Shown: positions 17,061 to 24,776 of the stretch, in pieces
How the letters are laid out: every line of letters starts with the position of its first letter
Position numbering within the stretch: the first letter of the stretch is position 1
Source of the DNA: Rhodospirillaceae bacterium
Lineage (GTDB): Bacteria; Pseudomonadota; Alphaproteobacteria; Kiloniellales; DSM-21159
Length of the DNA stretch: 64,000 bases
NCBI GenBank assembly: GCA_006969625.1
Contig: CP030885.1
Span: 1,178,001 to 1,242,000, forward strand
Direction: 5' to 3'
The notes under the pieces: generated by a model
What the model saw: only the letters and a program-made list of their open reading frames with translations
Database searches by the model: none
Told to the model about the DNA's origin: nothing
Program-made: the position numbers and the translations under genes

Positions 17061-17858
17061 ATGATGGCCAAACGCACCCGCAATCCGCTGTGGCGGTTCA
17101 CCGGCGTTCCGCAGGGTGCGGCCTTCTTCTTCGCCTATCTCTATCTGCCGATCTTCGTGCTGATCTTCTTCAGCTTCAACGAGAACCGCCAGGCAACGAT
17201 CTGGACCGGCTTCTCGCTGGACTGGTACGGCGAGGTGCTGCGTAACGACGACATCCTGGCGGCCGCCGGCAATTCGCTGATCGTCGCCACCACGGCGACC
17301 CTGATCGCGACTTTCGCCGCCCTGGTCGCCGCGCTCGGCATGGCCCGCTCGCGCTTTCGCGGTCAGGACGCCGTCAACGCCGTCATCGCCTTCCCGCTGA
17401 TCATCCCGGAGATCGTCACCGCGGTGGCGACGCTGCTGTTCTTCGTCATCGTCGGCATTCAGCTCGGCCTGACGACGGTGATCATCGCGCACACCGTCTT
17501 TTGCATCCCATTCGCCTACCTGCCGATCCGCGCGCGCCTGGAGGGCATGGACAAGGCGATCCCGGAGGCGGCGGCCGACCTCTATGCCAACGAGGTACAG
17601 ACCTTCCGGCGCATCACCTTGCCGCTGCTCTGGCCTGGCATCCTGTCGGGCGCCATGCTGTCCTTCATCATCTCGCTCGACACCTTCACCATCACCTACT
17701 TCGTGGCCGGCCCGGGGGCGACCACCCTGCCGGTCTACATCTTCGGGATGATCCGCATCGGCATCACGCCGGAGGTCAACGCCATCTCGGCACTGATGCT
17801 GGTCGTCTCCATCCTCTTCGTCAGCCTGTCCTTCGCCGTCGGACGCATGCGCCGTTAG
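17061..17858 (+). CDS. potC: polyamine ABC transporter permease (PotC/PotI)
   Basis: A 265-aa permease with six predicted membrane helices and the coupling segment PEAAADLYANEVQTFRRITL. LIIPEIVTAVATLLFFV and SLDTFTITYFVAGPGATTLP are typical of PotC/PotI. It pairs with the preceding permease to form the channel for putrescine or spermidine. The operon is compact: 6 bp after potB and 100 bp before the binding-protein ATG. Confidence 0.94.
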   Translation: MMAKRTRNPLWRFTGVPQGAAFFFAYLYLPIFVLIFFSFNENRQATIWTGFSLDWYGEVLRNDDILAAAGNSLIVATTATLIATFAALVAALGMARSRFRGQDAVNAVIAFPLIIPEIVTAVATLLFFVIVGIQLGLTTVIIAHTVFCIPFAYLPIRARLEGMDKAIPEAAADLYANEVQTFRRITLPLLWPGILSGAMLSFIISLDTFTITYFVAGPGATTLPVYIFGMIRIGITPEVNAISALMLVVSILFVSLSFAVGRMRR

Positions 17859-17958
17859 GGGGGCTCGGTTGACGGAGGTCTTGCACAGGACGACCATTCG
17901 CGGCCTGCAAGAAACGTATCCGGTGAAGACCCGCAACCAAACAGGGAGTGCGAAAACC

Positions 17959-18999
17959 ATGAAACGGATGCTGATGGCGGCCGTCGCCGCCGGCGTGCTG
18001 CTGGCCGGTGCCGGCGCCGCCAAAGCCGAGGGCGAGCTGTTCCTCTACAACTGGTCGAACTATTTCCCGCCCGACCTGCTGACCAGGTTCGAGGCCGAGA
18101 CCGGCATCGCCGTCACCCTCGACGTCTACGACTCCAACGAGACCATGCTGGCCAAGCTGCAGGCGGGTGCCGCCGGCTACGACGTGATCGTGCCGTCCGG
18201 CTACATGGTCGCCATCCTGATCGACGAGGGCCTCGTGCAGCCGATCGACACCATGTCGATGCCGAACGGCGGTTTGATCGTGGCACCGCACGACGCGCCG
18301 TTCTTCGATCCCGAGCGCAAGTACTCGGCGCCCTATATGTGGGGCACCACCGGCGTGACCTACGACTCGGCGCGCGTCGAGGGCGAGCTGGAGGAGTCCT
18401 GGAAAGAGGTCTTCGAGCCGCGCGAGGAGCTGCAGGGCGAGATCGCCATGCTCAACGACGAGGTCGAGGTCTACAACGCTGCCGCCTACTACCTGGGCTT
18501 CGACAAGTGCACCGAGAGCCCCGAGGAGGCGCAGGCGATCCTGGACCTGCTCGAGGCGCAGAAGCCCCACGTAAAGATGTACCAGTCGGACGGCACCATC
18601 GACCGCATGATCGCCGGCGAGGTGATCATGCATCACCAGTGGAACGGCGCTTCGCACCGGACGAAGAACGATCTGCCGACGGCCGTCTACGTCTATCCGA
18701 AGGAAGGCATCACCTTCTGGACCGACAACTTCATGGTGCCGGCCGACGCGCCCAATCCCGAGAACGCCAAGCGCTTCATCGACTGGATGCTCGACCCTGA
18801 AAACGTGGCGGTGGCGTCCAACTTCACCGGCTACATGAACGCGATCGACGGCTCGGCCGAGTTCCTCGACGAGGCCCTGAAGGCCAATCCGGCGGTCAAC
18901 ATGCCGCAGGAGTATGCCGACCGCCTGCGTCCCAGCATCGACTGTTCGGTCGAGGCGCGCGAGCTGCGCAACCGCGTCTGGACGCGCCTGAAGTCCTAG
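17959..18999 (+). CDS. periplasmic polyamine-binding protein (PotD/PotF)
   Basis: A 346-aa protein with a signal peptide (MKRMLMAAVAAGVLLAGAGA, cleavage near AKA-EG at residue 23) and the PotD/F opening LFLYNWSNYFPPDLLTRFE. Other markers are YDVIVPSGYMVAILIDEGL and YSAPYMWGTTGVTYDS. ATG 17959 has the ribosome site GGGAG 9 nt upstream; an earlier in-frame start at 17869 would push the signal peptide inside the protein. It delivers polyamine to the PotABC complex. Unlike Liv-type operons, the binding protein is last here. Confidence 0.93.
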   Translation: MKRMLMAAVAAGVLLAGAGAAKAEGELFLYNWSNYFPPDLLTRFEAETGIAVTLDVYDSNETMLAKLQAGAAGYDVIVPSGYMVAILIDEGLVQPIDTMSMPNGGLIVAPHDAPFFDPERKYSAPYMWGTTGVTYDSARVEGELEESWKEVFEPREELQGEIAMLNDEVEVYNAAAYYLGFDKCTESPEEAQAILDLLEAQKPHVKMYQSDGTIDRMIAGEVIMHHQWNGASHRTKNDLPTAVYVYPKEGITFWTDNFMVPADAPNPENAKRFIDWMLDPENVAVASNFTGYMNAIDGSAEFLDEALKANPAVNMPQEYADRLRPSIDCSVEARELRNRVWTRLKS

Positions 19000-19020
19000 G
19001 CAGCCGGGCGATTTCACGAC

Positions 19021-19052
19021 TCGGCCGGGCGCTGCGTGCGGTGCCCGGCCGA
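19021..19052 (+). terminator. 10-bp perfect hairpin after the polyamine transporter
   Basis: TCGGCCGGGC (19021-19030) and GCCCGGCCGA (19043-19052) are exact inverted copies with a 12-nt loop, 21 bp after the binding-protein stop and 27 bp before the nitrilase-family start. There is no following T-run. It is a terminator or attenuator candidate separating the transporter genes from the two enzymes. Confidence 0.5.
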
Positions 19053-19078
19053 CTTGCCATACCGCCGAGCGAGCCGAG

Positions 19079-20005
19079 ATGAGCGAAGCCGCCCCGAAGT
19101 CCCTGACGCTGGCCCTCTGGGCCGTAAATCTGGCCCGGCCGCTCAACGGCATCGGCGCCTGGGCCGCCGCGGTCGAGGCGCGGATGCGGACGGCCAAGGA
19201 GGCGGGCGCCGACCTGCTGGTCATGCCGGAGTACATGTCCGAGCAGTGGCTGTCCTTTGCGCCCCAGGGCCTGACGGCGCGCGAGGAGATCCCTTGGATG
19301 GCCGAACAGGCCGAGGCGGCGCTTGCCGCCGTCGCGGACCTGCCGGCCAAGTACGACATGGCCCTGCTCGCCGGCACCATGCCGGTGCAGGTCGAGTCGC
19401 CGCCGGACCTCGGCTCGCCCTATCTCAACCGCGCCCACCTGCTGCTACCCGACGGGCGCCTCGTGCGCCAGGACAAGCTGTGCCTGACGCCCGGGGAGAA
19501 AGACCCGGAGGCTTGGCACCTCAACACCGGCGACCGGCTGGAGGTCGTCGAGTGGAAGGGCATGAGGCTGGCGACCCTGATTTGCCTGGACGTGGAGATG
19601 CCGGCGCTGTCGAGCCTGCTGGCGCCGGAACGGCCCGACGTGATCCTGGTGCCCTCGATGACGGCGAAGCTCTCCGGCTATTCGCGCGTCTTCGGCTGCG
19701 CCAAGGCGCGGGCGATCGAGCTGCAGGCGGCGGTCGCGGCGGTGGGCGTGATCGGCGCCGCCTCCACCAACAAGCCGCGCGAGACCAACACCTCGGGCTG
19801 CAGCGTCTTCCTGCCCTGCGAGGAGAGCCTGGGCTTCGTCGGGGTGCACGACGAGATCCCGCCGGCAGACAGCGCTGAAGACGCAGGGCCGATGCTGATC
19901 GCACGCGACGTGCCTCTGGCCGAGATCCGCCGCCTGCGGGCGGGCGCCGCCGAGGTCTGGCCGGGCGTCTGGGCCGCCGACCACGTCACGGTGCGGCGGG
20001 CTTAG
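19079..20005 (+). CDS. nitrilase-superfamily carbon-nitrogen hydrolase
   Basis: The 308-aa enzyme has the complete Glu-Lys-Cys triad of the superfamily: Glu51 in VMPEYMSE, Lys133 in VRQDKLCLTP, and Cys169 in LICLDVEMP. It is not one of the well-conserved NAD synthetase or omega-amidase types. It sits directly between a polyamine transporter and acetylpolyamine amidohydrolase, so an N-carbamoyl- or amide-bearing polyamine derivative is a reasonable substrate guess, by inference only. The later part (NKPRETNTSGCSVFLPCEE) is distinctive and may help to find close relatives. Confidence 0.85.
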   Translation: MSEAAPKSLTLALWAVNLARPLNGIGAWAAAVEARMRTAKEAGADLLVMPEYMSEQWLSFAPQGLTAREEIPWMAEQAEAALAAVADLPAKYDMALLAGTMPVQVESPPDLGSPYLNRAHLLLPDGRLVRQDKLCLTPGEKDPEAWHLNTGDRLEVVEWKGMRLATLICLDVEMPALSSLLAPERPDVILVPSMTAKLSGYSRVFGCAKARAIELQAAVAAVGVIGAASTNKPRETNTSGCSVFLPCEESLGFVGVHDEIPPADSAEDAGPMLIARDVPLAEIRRLRAGAAEVWPGVWAADHVTVRRA

Positions 20006-20067
20006 GCGCCGTACGCAGGCCGCGGCACGGCCGCTCGTCCACGACAGGGAAGGCACGGGGACTGGGA

Positions 20068-21099
20068 ATGCTGACGATCTACAGCGAAGATCACAAGTTG
20101 CAGGACGGCAAGGCGGAGCTGATCGACGGCCAGCTCCTGCCGCCTTTCGAGATGCCGCGACGCGCCGAGATGGTGCTGGAGCGCGTGCGCGCCGTCGGAC
20201 TGGGCGACATCCTGGAGCCCGACGATCACGGCGTGGCGCCGCTGGAGGCGGTGCACGACCTGCGCTACCTCTCCTTCTTGGCCGCGGCCTGGGGCGATTG
20301 GGTCAAGACCGGGCGCGAGCACGACGCCCTGCCGCTCAACTGGGCGATCCGCGGCATGCGCGCCATCGAGCCGGAGAGCATCGACGGCAAGCTCAGCTAC
20401 TTTTCCTTCGACGCCGGCACGCCGATCACCCACGGCACCTGGCGCGCGGCCCGGGCGTCGGCGAACGTCGCCCTGACCGGCGCGGCCAGGGTGGCGCAGG
20501 GCGCGCGCGCGGTCTTCTCCCTGTGCCGGCCGCCCGGCCACCATGCGGCGCGCGACTACTACGGCGGCTACTGCTTCCTCAACAATGCGGCCATCGCGGC
20601 CCAGTCGCTGCGCGACCTGGGGGCGGCGAAGGTGGCGATCCTGGACATCGACTACCACCACGGCAACGGCACCCAGTCGATCTTCTACGACCGCGACGAC
20701 GTCTTCTTCGCCTCCCTGCACGGCCATCCCAAGCAGGAGTTCCCCTTCTTCCTCGGCTACGAGGACGAGACCGGGCAGGGCGCCGGCGCGGGCTGCAACG
20801 CGAACTTCCCGATGGAATGGGGCACCGGCTTCGAGCGCTGGTTCGGCGCGCTGGAGGAGGCCGGTCAGCGCATCCGCCGCTTCGGGGCCGAGGCCGTCGT
20901 CGTCTCGCTGGGGGTGGACACTTACAAGGACGACCCGATCAGCCAGTTCCGCCTGGACAGCGAGGACTACCTGCGGGTCGGCCGCCAGATCGCCGGCCTC
21001 GGCGTCCCGACGCTCTTCGTCATGGAGGGCGGTTACGCGGTCGAGGAGATCGGGGTCAACGCCGTCAACGTGCTGAGCGGCTTCGAGGAGGCTGGCTAG
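20068..21099 (+). CDS. acetylpolyamine amidohydrolase (class II HDAC-like)
   Basis: The 343-aa protein is a close match, from memory, to Mycoplana ramosa acetylpolyamine amidohydrolase (APAH), with no apparent indels up to the active site. The active residues fall at the same numbers: His158-His159 in RPPGHHA, zinc ligands Asp195 and His197 in DIDYHHGN, Asp284 in SLGVDTY, and Tyr323 in MEGGYAV. It removes acetyl groups from N-acetylated putrescine, cadaverine, spermidine or spermine. Its place after potABCD and the nitrilase gene indicates use of imported acetylated polyamines. Confidence 0.93.
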   Translation: MLTIYSEDHKLQDGKAELIDGQLLPPFEMPRRAEMVLERVRAVGLGDILEPDDHGVAPLEAVHDLRYLSFLAAAWGDWVKTGREHDALPLNWAIRGMRAIEPESIDGKLSYFSFDAGTPITHGTWRAARASANVALTGAARVAQGARAVFSLCRPPGHHAARDYYGGYCFLNNAAIAAQSLRDLGAAKVAILDIDYHHGNGTQSIFYDRDDVFFASLHGHPKQEFPFFLGYEDETGQGAGAGCNANFPMEWGTGFERWFGALEEAGQRIRRFGAEAVVVSLGVDTYKDDPISQFRLDSEDYLRVGRQIAGLGVPTLFVMEGGYAVEEIGVNAVNVLSGFEEAG

Positions 21100-21155
21100 C
21101 GCCGTGTGACGGTGAGGGGTTTGATTCCGCACGCCGCTCTGCCATTTACAGCGCC

Positions 21156-22049
21156 ATGGACATCGCCAAGCTCCTGAGCTGGATCCCGCACGAGGACTAC
21201 CGCAACCCGCCGCCCGTCGTGGGGGTGATCCGGCTGACCGGGGTGATCGGCGAGAGCATGCCGCTGCGCCGCGGGCTCAGCCTGGCCGAACTGGCCGGCC
21301 CTATCGAGCGGGCCTTCCGGCTGCCCCGGCTGAAGGCGGTCGCCCTGTCCGTCAACTCGCCGGGCGGCGCGCCGGTGCAGTCGGCGCTGATCGCCAAGCG
21401 CATCCGCGACCTCGCCGCCGAGAAGGAGGTGCCGGTGATCGCCTTCTGCGAGGACGTGGCGGCCTCCGGGGGCTACTGGCTGGCCTGCGCGGCCGACGAG
21501 ATCTATGCCCACGAAAGCTCGCTGCTCGGCTCGATCGGCGTGATCGCCGCCAGCTTCGGATTCCACGACGCGATCGGGCGCATCGGCATCGAGCGCCGGC
21601 TGTATACAGCGGGCGAGCGGAAGTCTCTGATGGACCCCTTTTCGCCGGTGCGCGAGCAGGACGAAGCCCGCCTCAAGCGGCTGCAGGGCGAGATCCACGA
21701 GTCCTTCAAGGCCTGGGTGCGCAGCCGCCGCGGCGACAAGCTGACGGGGCCGGAGGAAGAGATCTTCTCCGGCGAGATCTACAGCGGCCGCCGCGCCCAG
21801 GAGGCCGGGTTGATCGACGGCCTGGGCGACCTGCGCGGCATCCTGCGCGAGCGCTACGGCGAGCGGGTGAAGCTGCGCCGGGTCGACGGCGAACGCAGTT
21901 GGCTGCGCCGGCGCTTCGGCCTCGCGCCCGTGTCGGCCAATTCGCGCTCCGCCGGCGTGCCGGATGTCGCCGCGCTCGGCGCGGGTGTGGCCGACGGCCT
22001 CTGGGCGGTGGCCGAGGAGCGGGCCATGTGGAGCCGCTACGGCCTATAG
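21156..22049 (+). CDS. S49 family peptidase (SppA/SohB-like)
   Basis: A 297-aa serine protease of the signal-peptide-peptidase A family. The nucleophile is Ser104 in DVAASGGYWLACAADEIYA and the general base Lys156 in AGERKSLMDPF; SVNSPGG precedes them. It has no clear N-terminal membrane anchor (MDIAKLLSWIPHEDYR), so it may be a cytoplasmic half-length SppA of the type common in alphaproteobacteria. The start ATG 21156 is 57 bp after the APAH stop. The C-terminal 50 residues are basic and may bind membranes. Confidence 0.9.
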   Translation: MDIAKLLSWIPHEDYRNPPPVVGVIRLTGVIGESMPLRRGLSLAELAGPIERAFRLPRLKAVALSVNSPGGAPVQSALIAKRIRDLAAEKEVPVIAFCEDVAASGGYWLACAADEIYAHESSLLGSIGVIAASFGFHDAIGRIGIERRLYTAGERKSLMDPFSPVREQDEARLKRLQGEIHESFKAWVRSRRGDKLTGPEEEIFSGEIYSGRRAQEAGLIDGLGDLRGILRERYGERVKLRRVDGERSWLRRRFGLAPVSANSRSAGVPDVAALGAGVADGLWAVAEERAMWSRYGL

Positions 22050-22138
22050 ACGGGCCGGACACCCCTTCTCCCGAAGTCGTCCTCTTGCGGTTTCCGTCTT
22101 CACGCAGCGCAGGGACCGTGCGTCTGGCATACGACGGC

Positions 22139-22156
22139 CCGGCCGGCGCCGGCCGG
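22139..22156. repeat. 18-bp GC palindrome
   Basis: CCGGCCGGCGCCGGCCGG is a perfect self-complementary sequence in the 271-bp gap between the S49 peptidase gene and the next gene. It could fold as a cruciform or act as a transcription stop, but its composition makes a chance origin possible. Confidence 0.3.
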
Positions 22157-22320
22157 CGGGGCGCCTGGCCTGGAGGCCGCTGTAGGTGGACCTGACGACC
22201 GCCTTGCTGCTTCGCACGCTGGCCGCACCGCCGCGGCGATCCGCCGGACGCGCGACAGCCCAGGCCGCGCTGCCCGCTGCGGCCGCTGCTTCGGAATCAA
22301 CGCGAGAGGAGAGTCGGGCG

Positions 22321-23109
22321 ATGCCCAACGTCACCTTCGTCGGCGAGCAGCCGAACAACTCGAACGCCTGCGGCGCCTATGCAGTGACCGCCGCGCTGCA
22401 CGCCTTCGACAACGCCCTCGACGTGGCCGGCTACGACGTCACGGTGGCCGCCCCGCACTGCGGCAATGCCGTCCATCGTCTGGCCGTGCCCAGCCCGATG
22501 CCGGCCGTCGATCCGGGCCAGCCCGGCCCTTCGGCCTTCGCCAACCAAGTCTACGGTCTGACCGGCATTTTCACGCCGCCTGGCGGCAACTTCACGGCGG
22601 TGAACTCGGCGCCGGCGACTCAGGCGGTAGCGCCGCACGCACCCCAAGTAAAGCTCGCCAACACCAACTTCAGCACGCCCTACAGCCTGGTCAGCGCGCT
22701 GCTTCAGCTCGATCCGGGACGGCAGGCGACGGTGAACCTCACCGCCAATTGCAGGACCTTCCTTGAGGGGCTATTCGGCGTCGATTTCGTCGCCGCCGAG
22801 ATCGCGCTCATCGACACGCTGAACAATGGGCAGGTGAACACCGGCGTCAATCAATACGCAAATCCGCAGGCGGGCGAGGTTCAGCTCGTCCTGGTCGGCA
22901 ATGCCAATGCGGCAGCCAGCGCGATGCATTGGCCAGTGCGCGGCGGCAACGGAGACTGGTACGACCCGGGCGACGGGAGCATCAACAATAACTGGACCCT
23001 TCCGGGCAACATCGATCCGAACCTGCCTGGCGCAATGCAGACTTTCGGAAACGCGACGCTCAATGGTAGCACCTATGTCTGGACCGGCCTCTGGATCACC
23101 GTGAGCTGA
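22321..23109 (+). CDS. hypothetical protein with possible papain-like Cys-His-Asp centre
   Basis: A 262-aa protein of no family I recognise. The N terminus reads GEQPNNSNACGAYAVTAAL, with Gln10 and Cys17 arranged like the oxyanion Gln and nucleophile of papain-fold peptidases. MHWPVRGGNGDWYDPGDG (His203, Asp212/Asp215) resembles the matching His and acidic side. The middle is Asn/Ala/Pro-rich. No signal peptide is seen from ATG 22321, which has GAGAGGAGAG as ribosome site; a GTG at 22186, also with GGAGG, would add 45 residues. The catalytic reading is inference. Confidence 0.6.
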   Translation: MPNVTFVGEQPNNSNACGAYAVTAALHAFDNALDVAGYDVTVAAPHCGNAVHRLAVPSPMPAVDPGQPGPSAFANQVYGLTGIFTPPGGNFTAVNSAPATQAVAPHAPQVKLANTNFSTPYSLVSALLQLDPGRQATVNLTANCRTFLEGLFGVDFVAAEIALIDTLNNGQVNTGVNQYANPQAGEVQLVLVGNANAAASAMHWPVRGGNGDWYDPGDGSINNNWTLPGNIDPNLPGAMQTFGNATLNGSTYVWTGLWITVS

Positions 23110-23169
23110 CGCGGCCCGGCGCACGATCCGCCCGAGGCGGCGGACCGCGGCGCCGAGGACTATCGCACC

Positions 23170-23742
23170 CTATTCCGCCGCGGCGGCGGCTGGCTTGCTC
23201 CAGGCGAACTTCTGGAATGCCTCGTTCACCGGCGTGTCGGCGACGTGGTTGGTATAGTTGGACAGCACCTTCAGGCCGATGCCGAGGATCACCTCGAGCA
23301 CCTGGCGCTGGGTGTAGCCGGCGTCGAGGAAAGCCTGCACGTCGGCCTCTTCGACCCAACCGCGCTTTCCGACCACCGCGCGAGTGAAGCGGCGCAGCGC
23401 CTCCAGCTTGGCATCCGGCAACGGCGTGTCGTCGCGCAGCGCCTCGATGACCGCATCGGGCACGCCCTGTTTCTTGGCGACACCCGTGTGCGCGGCCATG
23501 CAGAAGTGGCACGCGTTGTCGAAGTTGATGGTCATCAGCACCGTCTGGCGCTCGCTCGCGTCGAACGAGGTCTTCTCCTCGAAGATGGCGTTGAGGGTCT
23601 GGTAGCCCTCGAGCAGGGCCGGCGCCTCGGCCTGGATGGCCCATAGGTTGGGTACGAAGCCCAACTTCTTCTCGGCCGCCGCCAGGCGCTCCTTGGCGCC
23701 GTCGGGCGCGGTCTCGGGGGTGTGCAGCGTGAAGTTGGCCAT
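23170..23742 (-). CDS. AhpD-like / carboxymuconolactone-decarboxylase family protein
   Basis: The 190-aa protein has the redox motif Cys78-His-Phe-Cys81 followed by His85 (ACHFCMAAHTGVAKK), as in peroxidase-related AhpD-like proteins. The N-terminal half (KLGFVPNLWAIQAEAPALLEGY) is typical of the CMD family. It would use the cysteine pair in peroxide or thiol-disulfide chemistry. The gene stands alone on the minus strand, convergent with the preceding gene. Confidence 0.88.
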   Translation of the reverse strand: MANFTLHTPETAPDGAKERLAAAEKKLGFVPNLWAIQAEAPALLEGYQTLNAIFEEKTSFDASERQTVLMTINFDNACHFCMAAHTGVAKKQGVPDAVIEALRDDTPLPDAKLEALRRFTRAVVGKRGWVEEADVQAFLDAGYTQRQVLEVILGIGLKVLSNYTNHVADTPVNEAFQKFAWSKPAAAAAE

Positions 23743-23965
23743 GCCGCTCTCTCCTCCTGTGCGGTGTCCAGTTTGGCTCGGCGGCTCGGGCCGCCTTCAC
23801 GCTGGCAGATGGGGGTGGGCCGGCTGCCAGAGAAGCGGGACGACACGCAGGGGAATTGTGAGCTTTCGTCAAGACTGACGCGTGCGTGAGGACTTCGCGG
23901 TCTGAGGCACCGGCCGGCCGGCGGGACGCTTGCCCCGGCGCGTGCGGGTTTCTACAAGTCGTCGC

Positions 23966-24250
23966 ATGTTCGGCTTCAGCCTCACCAAGCTGCTCGTGCT
24001 GCTCGCGGTCGTCGGGGCCGTCTGGTACGGCTTCAAGATGGTCGGCCGCCTGGATGCCGCCCGCAAGGCGGAAGCCAAGCTGCGCGAGCGCAACGCGCGC
24101 AGCGACGGCAGCCAAGCCGACAAGCCCGCCGCGCGGGAGGCGCGCTCGCGGGATCCCGATGCCGAAGAGATGGTGCAGTGCCCCGCCTGCCGGGCCTACG
24201 TGCCGGCGGCCGACGCGCGCAACTGCGGCCGGCCCGACTGCCCTTATTGA
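23966..24250 (+). CDS. small membrane protein with C-terminal zinc-ribbon-like end
   Basis: The 94-aa protein begins MFGFSLTKLLVLLAVVGAVW, a single N-terminal membrane helix. A charged Arg/Glu-rich linker follows, then a C-terminal end with CPACRAYVP and NCGRPDCPY, a CxxC plus C-x4-C pattern that could hold zinc. ATG 23966 fits the membrane start better than an upstream one at 23930. The pattern looks like a conserved alphaproteobacterial protein, but I do not know its function. Confidence 0.7.
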   Translation: MFGFSLTKLLVLLAVVGAVWYGFKMVGRLDAARKAEAKLRERNARSDGSQADKPAAREARSRDPDAEEMVQCPACRAYVPAADARNCGRPDCPY

Positions 24251-24644
24251 GTGTGGGCGGGGTGCTTCGGCCGTTCCGATCCGATGACATGTGCGCCGCG
24301 GGCCGAGAAGTCCTTGCGTTCGAAAGGGCGCGTGTTCGTCTCGGACGCTTGGATCCGAGCTGTGTCTCCGGCGGCAATATCTGGCAAGGCATATCCCCGA
24401 TACCGGCGCTCGATCCGGCGGGCTCGCGAAGGGAATGCTGCCGTTTCGGTGAGTGACCGTTCGGATGGGACACGTCACGCGGTTTTCCCGTCCGGCGGCG
24501 ATCCGGCTGGCGGAGGACTTCGACCGGGAGGACGCGGCGACGGGCGTGCGTCGTCGCGGCGCTTCCGTGGAGTATCTGGCCCATAGAGCCTCCTTCGCAT
24601 GACGGCAGAGAAGTACGCCATCACACTCGGGGACTAAACATCTA
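24251..24644. other. intergenic region without a supported gene
   Basis: About 390 bp with short open frames in several phases but none with a convincing start, ribosome site or recognisable product. It runs into the IS630-like remnant at 24645. It may contain further decayed transposon sequence that is not recognisable by eye. Confidence 0.45.
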
Positions 24645-24776
24645 GCCGAGCTGGCGGCTGCGACTCTGGCTTCGATCCGCGCCGGCAGCAGCCGGACCCA
24701 GGCGGCGAAGATCGGCGGGGCGATCTGAAGATCGTGCGTGACTGGGCCAGGGGTTCGATACGGACGGCACCGGATC
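24645..24776 (+). pseudogene. remnant of an IS630-type transposase N terminus
   Basis: Translated in frame from 24645 the sequence reads AELAAATLASIRAGSSRTQ and AAKIGGAI then a stop; shifting frame gives LKIVRDWARG and, after another single-base slip, FDTDGTG. This matches the helix-turn-helix opening of IS630-family transposases (SRTEAAKIGG, LRDWV.RFN.DGP). At least two frameshifts and loss of the rest show decay. The fragment stops at the 3' end of the YeeE/YedE gene, suggesting a past insertion or rearrangement there. Confidence 0.6.

Noticed and set aside
15999..18023. A long minus-strand frame through the polyamine permeases
   Set aside because: Antisense artefact; the permease and binding-protein genes on the plus strand have correct motifs, starts and overlaps.
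24251..24644. Possible tRNA or small RNA gene in the gap
   Set aside because: No cloverleaf with T-loop GTTCRA and matching acceptor stem could be drawn; structure elsewhere in the gap is weak.
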